Shown here: piece by piece, positions 1-5,310 of the stretch
How the letters are laid out: every line of letters begins with the position of its first letter
How positions within the stretch are numbered: the first letter of the stretch is position 1
Source: UBA7803 sp041608775
GTDB lineage: Bacteria > Pseudomonadota > Gammaproteobacteria > Pseudomonadales > Azotimanducaceae
DNA length: 8,104 bases
Assembly: GCA_041608775.1 (NCBI GenBank)
Contig: JBFISC010000164.1
Span: 1 to 8,104 of the forward strand
Direction of reading: 5' to 3'
Program-made: the position numbers and the translations under genes
The notes under the pieces: model-generated
The model's database searches: none
Told to the model about the DNA's origin: nothing
Seen by the model: only the letters and a program-made list of their open reading frames with translations

Positions 1-310
1 CCTGAACGCCGCGCCGCAGCATCTCCTCACTGGCCGAAGACTCCGGCTCCGCGGCCAGCACCAGGACCGGCACCAGCGGGCAGGCGCGGACCGCGTCCGC
101 GACCTGGTCGATCTGGCCAGCCACGCCCTGGCAGTCCACGAGCACCGCGTCCACCTCGCCACCGCGGGTTGCCTCGCGCAGGGCCCCGGGCGCGGCGCAT
201 ACGGCAACCTCGCCGAGTCCGGGCGCGATTCGCAGCATTCTCCGGCGCAGCGCTTCGGCATCGCCGGAGATGCTGGTCAGCACGATGTGCAGGGGGGCGG
301 CTGGGTTCAC
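1..310 (-). CDS. Receiver-like signalling protein, N-terminal part (cut by window edge)
   Basis: The minus strand is open from a GTG at 310 to the left edge, giving about 103 residues without a stop. The pattern resembles a two-component receiver domain: a first strand HIVLTS (residues 8-13), a helix rich in Leu/Arg, a third strand DAVLVD ending in Asp59 at the usual phosphorylation position, a fourth strand PVLVLAAEPE (81-90), then the helix EEMLRRGVQ at the edge, which in many receivers continues to a DYL-type motif. Key residues are degenerate: the acidic pair after strand 1 is missing (TSISGD instead of a DD motif), and the conserved Ser/Thr after strand 4 is Ala. It may therefore be a pseudo-receiver, possibly the front of a GGDEF/EAL or other output protein, but no output domain is visible. 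The start is uncertain: an in-frame TTG at 328 with AGG a few bases upstream is an alternative, and no good ribosome site precedes the GTG. Codons are GC-ending like the neighbours. Confidence 0.6.
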   Translation of the reverse strand, partial: MNPAAPLHIVLTSISGDAEALRRRMLRIAPGLGEVAVCAAPGALREATRGGEVDAVLVDCQGVAGQIDQVADAVRACPLVPVLVLAAEPESSASEEMLRRGVQ

Positions 311-414
311 GGTGGCGGCCGACGGCAAATCAGACCTGCAGTGTCCCGCAAGCGGTCGCGTGACCCTGAGGCGCCGATCACAGTTTGCCGCCGCCGCGGC
401 GGCCGAGGTCCAGG

Positions 415-1179
415 CTAGAGGGGGCGCAGGTCGCCGGAACCCATCTCCTGCCGGGTCACCTGCGGCTCGCCCCGGTAGCGCACGTCGCCAGACCCCATGA
501 TCTCCACGTCGAGGCGATCGGCAGCCCAGACCCGGACGTTACCGGAGCCCATGACCTCCACGTCCACGTCTGCTCCCTGCAGCGCCACCGCATCGACGTC
601 ACCCGAACCCATGACCTCGATCTCCTGACGCGTGGCGCCGCCCGCGAGCTCGACGTTGCCCGAGCCCATCACCCTGACCCGCACCAGACCCGCCTCCAGG
701 CGGGCGATGGCAATGTCCCCTGATCCGGAAACTTCCAGCCGCAGCTCGTCTGCCTCGAGATCGGAGAACTGCACACCCCCGGAGCCCTTGACCTTCACGC
801 CGAGGGCCTGGACCGTCCAGGTGCCCGCCTCGACGTTGCCGCTGCCGGCCACCACCAGACCGGCCAGCGCCGGCATCATCACCCGGATCTCCACGTCGCC
901 CGCGGGGCCCTGGTTCCACAGGCCGGCAAAGCCGGACTTCCAGCTGACAGACAGCTGGCCATCGGCGACCTCGGTCTGGATGCGCTCCAGGTCCGGCTCG
1001 TCGGCGATCACCGTCAGGCGGTGGGTGTCACCCCGGTCGAGAATCAGCTTTCCGGGCAGCGCGAACTGGATGCTGTCGAACGTCGCCACGGCGCGGTCCT
1101 CGGAAGCTGCCACGGAAACCCCGGCGGCAAGTGCGGCCAGCAGGCCCCCGGTCAGCATCAGCCAGCGAGATGTCTTCAT
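415..1179 (-). CDS. Exported GIN-domain (DUF2807) repeat protein
   Basis: This 254-residue protein has a signal peptide: Lys2 and Arg5, a hydrophobic core (about 7-23) and a likely cleavage near SVA-A (22-25). The mature part is a DUF2807/GIN domain, a right-handed beta-helix-like fold found in exported or cell-surface proteins of unknown biochemical role. Eight GSG(N/D/G)-hydrophobic turns occur at residues 112, 132, 152, 172, 191, 211, 229 and 246, spaced about 17-20 residues, alternating with strands such as VRVRVM and VDVEVM; this is one short strand-turn unit per coil. The last unit ends at the stop, so the helix has no C-terminal cap or anchor visible. The ATG at 1179 is preferred over one at 1203 because GAGG (1188-1191) sits 8 nt upstream and it begins the signal peptide directly. 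It lies upstream of the receiver-like gene on the same strand, 104 nt apart, and diverges from mmsA. Location is probably periplasm or cell surface; function unknown. Confidence 0.85.
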   Translation of the reverse strand: MKTSRWLMLTGGLLAALAAGVSVAASEDRAVATFDSIQFALPGKLILDRGDTHRLTVIADEPDLERIQTEVADGQLSVSWKSGFAGLWNQGPAGDVEIRVMMPALAGLVVAGSGNVEAGTWTVQALGVKVKGSGGVQFSDLEADELRLEVSGSGDIAIARLEAGLVRVRVMGSGNVELAGGATRQEIEVMGSGDVDAVALQGADVDVEVMGSGNVRVWAADRLDVEIMGSGDVRYRGEPQVTRQEMGSGDLRPL

Positions 1180-1187
1180 GCTCGAGT

Positions 1188-1191
1188 CCTC
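1188..1191 (-). promoter_or_regulatory. Ribosome binding site of the GIN-domain gene
   Basis: GAGG on the minus strand lies 8 nt before the ATG at 1179. It supports this ATG rather than the in-frame ATG at 1203, which would put eight extra polar residues before the signal peptide. Confidence 0.55.
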
Positions 1192-1247
1192 GTGTGCTTC
1201 CACGCTTGTCCGCGCCCCGCGGGCCCGGCGGCTCGGCAGGCCTGGAT

Positions 1248-1276
1248 TTGGTTTGCCGGACCCGGCGGATTAACAT
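1248..1276 (+). promoter_or_regulatory. Candidate sigma70-type promoter for mmsA
   Basis: TTGGTT (1248-1253) and TAACAT (1271-1276) are separated by 17 bp in the divergent gap, in one of its few AT-rich spots. Matches to consensus are 3/6 and 4/6, so this is weak. It would start transcription near 1283, leaving a leader of about 27 nt before the mmsA ATG. An imperfect dyad, GCCGGACCCGGC (1255-1266), lies between the two boxes and could be an operator, but such dyads are frequent in GC-rich DNA. Confidence 0.3.
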
Positions 1277-1297
1277 CGCGGCACTGCATCATCGTAA
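1269..1297 (-). promoter_or_regulatory. Candidate divergent promoter for the GIN-domain gene
   Basis: On the minus strand TTACGA (1297-1292) and GTTAAT (1274-1269) are 17 bp apart; matches to consensus are 3/6 and 4/6. The -10 box overlaps the candidate -10 box of the mmsA promoter on the other strand. Weak evidence from spacing and local AT content only. Confidence 0.22.
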
Positions 1298-1299
1298 GC

Positions 1300-1303
1300 G
1301 GAG
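1300..1303 (+). promoter_or_regulatory. Ribosome binding site of mmsA
   Basis: GGAG lies 6 nt before the ATG at 1310, which fixes that start. Confidence 0.6.
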
Positions 1304-1309
1304 TTTCCC

Positions 1310-2812
1310 ATGGCGCAAGACCAGTATGGCCATTTCATCGGCGGTGCGCCGGTGGGTGGAGAAAGCGGCCGTTTCGGCGACGTGTTCAACCCATCGCTTG
1401 GCGAGGTGAAGGCCAGGGTCGCCCTCGCGAGCGCAGCCGAGCTCGATCGTGCGGTGCAGGCGGCTGCCGCCGCCCAGCCGGACTGGGCGGCCATCAACCC
1501 CCAGCGTCGCGCCCGGGTGATGTTCCGCTTCAAGAGCCTGGTCGAGGACAACATGGACGCGCTGGCGCGGCTGCTGTCAGAGGAGCACGGCAAGGTGGTC
1601 GCCGATGCCCGCGGCGACATCCAGCGGGGCCTGGAGGTGATCGAGTTCGCCTGCGGGATTCCCCATCTGCTCAAGGGGGAGTACACCGAGGGCGCCGGCC
1701 CCGGCATCGACGTCTACAGCATGCGCCAGCCTCTCGGCGTCGCCGCCGGCATCACCCCGTTCAACTTCCCGGCGATGATTCCCATGTGGATGTTCGGCGT
1801 CGCCGTCGCCTGCGGCAACACGTTCGTGCTGAAGCCGTCGGAGAAGGATCCCGGGGTTCCCCTGCGGCTGGCAGAGCTGTTCATGGAAGCGGGCGCGCCG
1901 GAGGGCGTGCTGAACGTCGTCAACGGCGACAAGGAAGCCGTGGACGCGATCCTCACCCATCCGGACATCCGCGCGGTCAGCTTCGTCGGCAGCTCCGACA
2001 TCGCCCAGTACGTGTACGCCACCGGCACCGCCCACGGCAAGCGGGTCCAGGCGATGGGCGGCGCCAAGAATCACGGCATCGTGCTGCCGGATGCGGACCT
2101 GGACCAGGCGGTTTCGGACATCGTCGGCGCCGCCTACGGTTCCGCCGGCGAGCGCTGCATGGCGCTGCCCGTGGCCGTTGCCGTGGGCAAGGGCACCGGC
2201 GATCGGCTGATCGAGCGGCTGGTTCCGGAGGTCGAGAAGCTCAAGATCGGCATCTCCACGGACCCGGACGCCCACTACGGCCCGGTGGTTACCGCGGCGC
2301 ACCGCGAGCGCATCGAGCGCTACATTCAGATGGGCGTGGACGAAGGCGCGGAGCTGGTCCTGGACGGGCGCGGCTTCCGCCTGCAGGGCTACGAGAACGG
2401 CTACTTCATCGGTCCCAGCCTGTTTGATCGCGTGACCGCCGACATGGAGAGCTACCGCGACGAAATCTTCGGCCCCGTGCTGCAGGTGCTGCGCGCGGAC
2501 ACCGTGGAGGAGGCGGTGCGATTTCCCTCCGAGCACCAGTACGGCAACGGCGTGGCCATCTTCACCCGCAACGGCCAGGCCGCGCGGGAGTTCGCCAAGC
2601 GGGTCAACGTCGGCATGGTTGGCATCAACGTCCCGATTCCCGTGCCTGTCGCCTACCACACCTTCGGCGGCTGGAAGCGCTCGGCGTTCGGAGATACCAA
2701 CCAGCACGGCACCGAGGGCGTGCGGTTCTACACGAAGATCAAGACCATCACCCAGCGCTGGCCGGAAGGCGAGGAGCCGGAGCAGAGCTTCGTCATTCCG
2801 ACCATGTCGTGA
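1310..2812 (+). CDS. mmsA: Methylmalonate-semialdehyde dehydrogenase (CoA-acylating)
   Basis: The 500-residue protein is a full-length aldehyde dehydrogenase of the MMSDH subfamily. These cytosolic enzymes convert methylmalonate semialdehyde (and usually malonate semialdehyde) with NAD+ and CoA to propionyl-CoA (or acetyl-CoA), the last step of valine degradation. Visible marks are the N-terminal FNPSLGEV, the oxyanion Asn in PFNFPAMIP (150-158), the nucleotide-binding FVGSS (225-229), the catalytic Cys283 in GERCMA, EIFGP (385-389), and the C-terminal block NVPIPVPVAYHTFGGWK (440-456). Where hydrolytic aldehyde dehydrogenases have ELGGKN with a general-base Glu, this protein has MGGAKNHG (249-256); the missing Glu is typical of the CoA-acylating class and supports the call. 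It leads a two-gene unit with an acyl-CoA dehydrogenase starting 25 bp downstream. The enzyme is also known in inositol catabolism (IolA), but no inositol genes are here and the neighbour favours the valine/isobutyrate role. Confidence 0.95.
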   Translation: MAQDQYGHFIGGAPVGGESGRFGDVFNPSLGEVKARVALASAAELDRAVQAAAAAQPDWAAINPQRRARVMFRFKSLVEDNMDALARLLSEEHGKVVADARGDIQRGLEVIEFACGIPHLLKGEYTEGAGPGIDVYSMRQPLGVAAGITPFNFPAMIPMWMFGVAVACGNTFVLKPSEKDPGVPLRLAELFMEAGAPEGVLNVVNGDKEAVDAILTHPDIRAVSFVGSSDIAQYVYATGTAHGKRVQAMGGAKNHGIVLPDADLDQAVSDIVGAAYGSAGERCMALPVAVAVGKGTGDRLIERLVPEVEKLKIGISTDPDAHYGPVVTAAHRERIERYIQMGVDEGAELVLDGRGFRLQGYENGYFIGPSLFDRVTADMESYRDEIFGPVLQVLRADTVEEAVRFPSEHQYGNGVAIFTRNGQAAREFAKRVNVGMVGINVPIPVPVAYHTFGGWKRSAFGDTNQHGTEGVRFYTKIKTITQRWPEGEEPEQSFVIPTMS

Positions 2813-2828
2813 CGCCGAGGAACGGAGC

Positions 2829-2832
2829 GGAG
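2829..2832 (+). promoter_or_regulatory. Ribosome binding site of the isobutyryl-CoA-dehydrogenase-like gene
   Basis: GGAG lies 5 nt before the ATG at 2838. It decides this start against an in-frame upstream ATG at 2619 that would overlap the end of mmsA by nearly 200 bp. Confidence 0.6.
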
Positions 2833-2837
2833 ATTCC

Positions 2838-3974
2838 ATGGATACCCGACTGAACGAGGACCAGCAGGCCATACAGGACATGGCCCAGCGGTTCACCGCG
2901 GAGGAAATCACCCCGCACGCGGCCCGTTGGGACGAGCAGCACGTCTGCCCCAGGGACACCATCCGCAAGGCCGGGGAGCTGGGCTTCGGCGCCATCTACC
3001 TGCCGGAGAAGGATGGCGGCATCGGCCTGTCCCGGATCGAGGCGGCGCTGATCATGGAGGCCATGGCCTACGGCTGCCCGTCCACGTCTGCCTTCATCTC
3101 CATTCACAACATGGCCACCTGGATGATCTCGCGGTTCGGCAACGACGACGTGAAGCAGCGGCTCCTGCCCCGGCTCGTCGGCATGAACGAACTGGCCAGC
3201 TACTGCCTCACCGAGCCGGGCTCGGGCTCCGACGCCGCCGCGCTGAAGACCCGGGCGGTACGGGACGGCGACCACTACGTCCTGAACGGGTCCAAGGCGT
3301 TCATCTCCGGCGGCGGCGAGAACGAGATCTACGTGTGCATGGTCCGCACCGGGGCCGAAGGCCACGGCGGGATCTCATGCATCGCCGTGGAGAAGGACAC
3401 GCCCGGCGTCAGCTTCGGCGCGCCGGAACGCAAGCTGGGCTGGCACTCCCAGCCCACCGCGATGGTGATCTTCGAAGACGCCCGGGTGCCGGTAGAGAAT
3501 CTCATCGGGGAAGAGGGCGAGGGCTTCCGGATCGCCATGATGGGGCTGGACGGGGGCCGCCTGAACATCGGCGCCTGCTCGCTGGGAGGCGCCCAGCGCT
3601 GCCTGGACGACGCCATCGGCTACGTTCAGGAGCGCCGCCAGTTCGGCCGCAGCATCGCCGAGTTTCAGAATACCCAGTTCATGCTGGCTGACATGGCCAC
3701 GGAGCTCGAAGCCGCTCGCGCCCTGCTCTACAAGGCCGCCCAGAAGGTCAGCGAGGACGCGCCGGACAAAACCCCGTTCGCTGCCATGGCAAAGCTGAAG
3801 GCCACCGAGGCAGGCTCCCGCATCGTCAACGACGCCCTGCAGCTGCACGGCGGCTACGGCTACCTGATGGACTATCCCGTGGAGCGTTTTGTCAGAGACC
3901 TGCGCGTTCACGAGATCCTCGAGGGCACCAGCCAGGTGATGAAGCTGGTGATCGGGCGTTCGCTCGTGAGCTGA
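2838..3974 (+). CDS. Acyl-CoA dehydrogenase, isobutyryl-CoA-dehydrogenase-like
   Basis: At 378 residues this is a complete FAD acyl-CoA dehydrogenase that would introduce an alpha-beta double bond and pass electrons to ETF in the cytosol. It carries the first family signature CLTEPGSGSDAAALKT (123-138), a central beta domain, RRQFGR (266-271), and the second signature around QLHGGYGY (335-342). The predicted catalytic base is Glu362 in HEILEGTSQVM, the MCAD/SCAD/isobutyryl-CoA-dehydrogenase position near the C terminus; the alternative helix position (LDGGRL, 237-242) has Gly, not Glu. Position directly behind mmsA matches valine-degradation clusters, where this gene oxidises isobutyryl-CoA to methacrylyl-CoA. 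Substrate assignment rests on context and overall similarity; 2-methylbutyryl-CoA or another short acyl-CoA is possible. No hydratase or hydrolase gene follows; instead the next gene converges after 7 bp. Confidence 0.9.
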   Translation: MDTRLNEDQQAIQDMAQRFTAEEITPHAARWDEQHVCPRDTIRKAGELGFGAIYLPEKDGGIGLSRIEAALIMEAMAYGCPSTSAFISIHNMATWMISRFGNDDVKQRLLPRLVGMNELASYCLTEPGSGSDAAALKTRAVRDGDHYVLNGSKAFISGGGENEIYVCMVRTGAEGHGGISCIAVEKDTPGVSFGAPERKLGWHSQPTAMVIFEDARVPVENLIGEEGEGFRIAMMGLDGGRLNIGACSLGGAQRCLDDAIGYVQERRQFGRSIAEFQNTQFMLADMATELEAARALLYKAAQKVSEDAPDKTPFAAMAKLKATEAGSRIVNDALQLHGGYGYLMDYPVERFVRDLRVHEILEGTSQVMKLVIGRSLVS

Positions 3975-3976
3975 CG

Positions 3977-3994
3977 CCCGGTCAGGCTGCCGGG
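3977..3994. terminator. Possible bidirectional hairpin at the convergent junction
   Basis: CCCGG (3977-3981) and CCGGG (3990-3994) can pair around an 8-nt loop between the two convergent stop codons; the second arm lies in the last codons of the SDR gene. The stem is short and no T-tract follows on either strand, so a classical intrinsic terminator is not supported. Confidence 0.2.
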
Positions 3995-4755
3995 TAGGCG
4001 GAGCCGCCGTCGATCTTGAGAATCGCCCCGGTGGTGTAGCTAGAGGCGGCGCTGGCGAAGTACAGGGCCGCGCCCACGACTTCGTCCGCCTCGCCGCCCC
4101 GCTGCAGCGGAATGCCCTCCCGGGCACGCTTCTCGAAAGCCTCCATATCCCAGGCCTTGCTGATGTCGGTGAGAAAGGGTCCGGGCATGATGCAGTTGAC
4201 CCGCACCTTCGGCGCGTAAGCGCGAGCAAGTCCCAAAGTCATGGCGTTGAGGCCGGCCTTTGCCATACCGTAGGGCAGCTCCGTCGGCGTCGGCTGCACC
4301 GCGGCGACGCTGCTGACGTTGATGATCGAGCCGCCGTCGCCAGCCGCCATACGCTCGCCGACGAGCGACGACAACCGGAACGGGCCTCGCAGGTTCACCT
4401 CCAGCACCTTGTCGTAGAGCGCTTCCGTCACCGCGGTGAGGGATTCGTACAGCGGCGACATGCCGGCGTTGTTGACCAGCACGTCCACCCGACCGAACTC
4501 AGCGTAGGCGAGCTCCGCCAGGCGGTCCGCATCTTCCCAGCGCCCGGCATGATAGGCAGCGCCCAGACAGCGCTGCCCGCTCGCTTTGCCGATTTCCCCG
4601 GCCGCCGCGTCGCAGGCCTCCTGCTTGCGGCTGGCGATCAACACGCTGGCGCCGGCGGCGGCGAACGCGCGACACATCTCCAGTCCCAGACCCCGGCTGC
4701 CGCCCGTAACCACGGCCACCTTGCCGGACAGATCGAAAAGCTCGTTTGCATTCAT
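3982..4755 (-). CDS. Short-chain dehydrogenase/reductase (SDR)
   Basis: This 257-residue protein is a classical SDR of normal length: cofactor motif TGGSRGLG (18-25), NNAG (95-98), the structural Asn121 in EVNLRG, and the catalytic Ser149, Tyr162 and Lys166 (YGMAK). All catalytic residues are present. Ser-Arg-Lys (42-44) after the second strand suggests NADP(H) preference, since Asp is absent there; this is an inference. SDRs oxidise hydroxyl or reduce keto groups on many substrates, so the substrate is not known. It is the last gene of the minus-strand run and its ATG overlaps the pyrophosphatase stop (ATGA, 4752-4755), implying translational coupling; GGGAG lies about 10 nt upstream. In this context a beta-hydroxyacyl-CoA, beta-ketoacyl-CoA or related intermediate is a reasonable guess. 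It ends 7 bp from the convergent acyl-CoA dehydrogenase. Confidence 0.88.
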   Translation of the reverse strand: MNANELFDLSGKVAVVTGGSRGLGLEMCRAFAAAGASVLIASRKQEACDAAAGEIGKASGQRCLGAAYHAGRWEDADRLAELAYAEFGRVDVLVNNAGMSPLYESLTAVTEALYDKVLEVNLRGPFRLSSLVGERMAAGDGGSIINVSSVAAVQPTPTELPYGMAKAGLNAMTLGLARAYAPKVRVNCIMPGPFLTDISKAWDMEAFEKRAREGIPLQRGGEADEVVGAALYFASAASSYTTGAILKIDGGSAYPAA

Positions 4756-5294
4756 GGCGTGTTTTCTCCCTCGGCCACCCGACGCAGCGCCTTGTCGATA
4801 TAGGCGCGGGCCGCGGCGGCATCACCCCAGCCGTTGACCTTCACCCACTTGCCGCGCTCCAGGTCCTTGTAGTGGGCAAAGAAGTGCTCGATGGTATGCA
4901 CCAACCCCTCCGGCAGGTCGGCGGCCGCCTGCACCCGGTCGTAGATCCTTGCCACCTTCGAGATCGGAACCGCCACGATCTTGGCATCGTCGCCGGCCTC
5001 GTCCTCCATCTCCAGCACGCCCACCGCCCGGCAGGTGATGACCGTGCCCGCGATCAGCGGGTGGGGCGTGACCACCATGACGTCCAGCGGGTCGCCGTCG
5101 TCGGCCAGGGAGTCCGGCACGTAGCCGTAATTGCACGGGTAGAACATTGCCGTGGCCATGAACCGATCGACGAAGACGGCACCGGAATCCTTGTCCACCT
5201 CGTACTTCACCGGGCCGGTGTTGGCGGGAATCTCCACCACCACGTTGATCTCGTCCGGCGCGCGCGCGCCGGGTCCTACGTGCTTCAAACTCAT
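4752..5294 (-). CDS. ppa: Inorganic pyrophosphatase, family I
   Basis: The 180-residue protein hydrolyses pyrophosphate to two phosphates in the cytosol with Mg2+. It is a complete family I enzyme. Residues matching the E. coli active site, offset by one, are Glu21, Lys30, Glu32, Arg44, Tyr56, Asp66, Asp68 and Asp71 (signature DGDPLDV, 66-72), Asp98, Asp103, Lys105, Tyr142 and Lys143. The start at 5294 (MSLKHVGPGARAPDE) is the family's usual N terminus; an in-frame ATG at 5486 would overlap the upstream ligase gene by about 175 nt and adds no recognisable domain. It sits 16 nt after the ligase stop and overlaps the SDR start by 4 nt, so all three are probably one transcript. Placement after an AMP-forming ligase suggests a role in removing the PPi released there. 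Whether it is the cell's only pyrophosphatase cannot be judged from the window. Confidence 0.95.
   Translation of the reverse strand: MSLKHVGPGARAPDEINVVVEIPANTGPVKYEVDKDSGAVFVDRFMATAMFYPCNYGYVPDSLADDGDPLDVMVVTPHPLIAGTVITCRAVGVLEMEDEAGDDAKIVAVPISKVARIYDRVQAAADLPEGLVHTIEHFFAHYKDLERGKWVKVNGWGDAAAARAYIDKALRRVAEGENTP
5255..5272. repeat. 18-bp perfect palindrome with alternating CG core
   Basis: CCGGCGCGCGCGCGCCGG is its own reverse complement. It lies 23-40 nt into the pyrophosphatase coding sequence, over the codons for PGARAPDE, and contains a 12-bp alternating GC run. It could fold into a hairpin near the start of the mRNA or adopt Z-form DNA. Codon choice in an Arg/Ala/Pro stretch could also explain it. 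Confidence 0.5.
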
Positions 5295-5310
5295 GGGGTC
5301 TTCCGCTCCG

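Noticed and set aside
249..256. Loss of the general-base Glu in the mmsA product (protein residues 249-256) as an inactivating change
   Set aside because: The coordinates here are residues of the protein encoded at 1310-2812. Absence of this Glu is normal for CoA-acylating methylmalonate-semialdehyde dehydrogenases, and the catalytic Cys is present.
390..403. 14-bp palindrome GCCGCCGCGGCGGC after the GIN gene as a terminator
   Set aside because: It leaves almost no loop unless the centre is unpaired, and it is followed by GGCAAACTG on the minus strand, not a T-tract. It looks like GC-rich codon-type sequence.
1021..2427. Plus-strand open frame (468 codons) overlapping the GIN gene and mmsA
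   Set aside because: It is an out-of-frame reading of mmsA with Arg/Gly-rich composition and no recognisable domain.
2619..2837. N-terminal extension of the isobutyryl-CoA-dehydrogenase-like protein from an ATG at 2619
   Set aside because: It would overlap mmsA by nearly 200 bp, the added residues are Ser/Arg-rich without homology, and the ATG at 2838 has a good ribosome site and matches the family N terminus.
1577..2995. Long minus-strand open frame (472 codons) opposite mmsA and the start of the next gene
   Set aside because: It is antisense to clearly functional genes, its translation is low-complexity and rich in Ala/His/Val/Gly with no family motif, and such mirror frames are common in GC-rich DNA.
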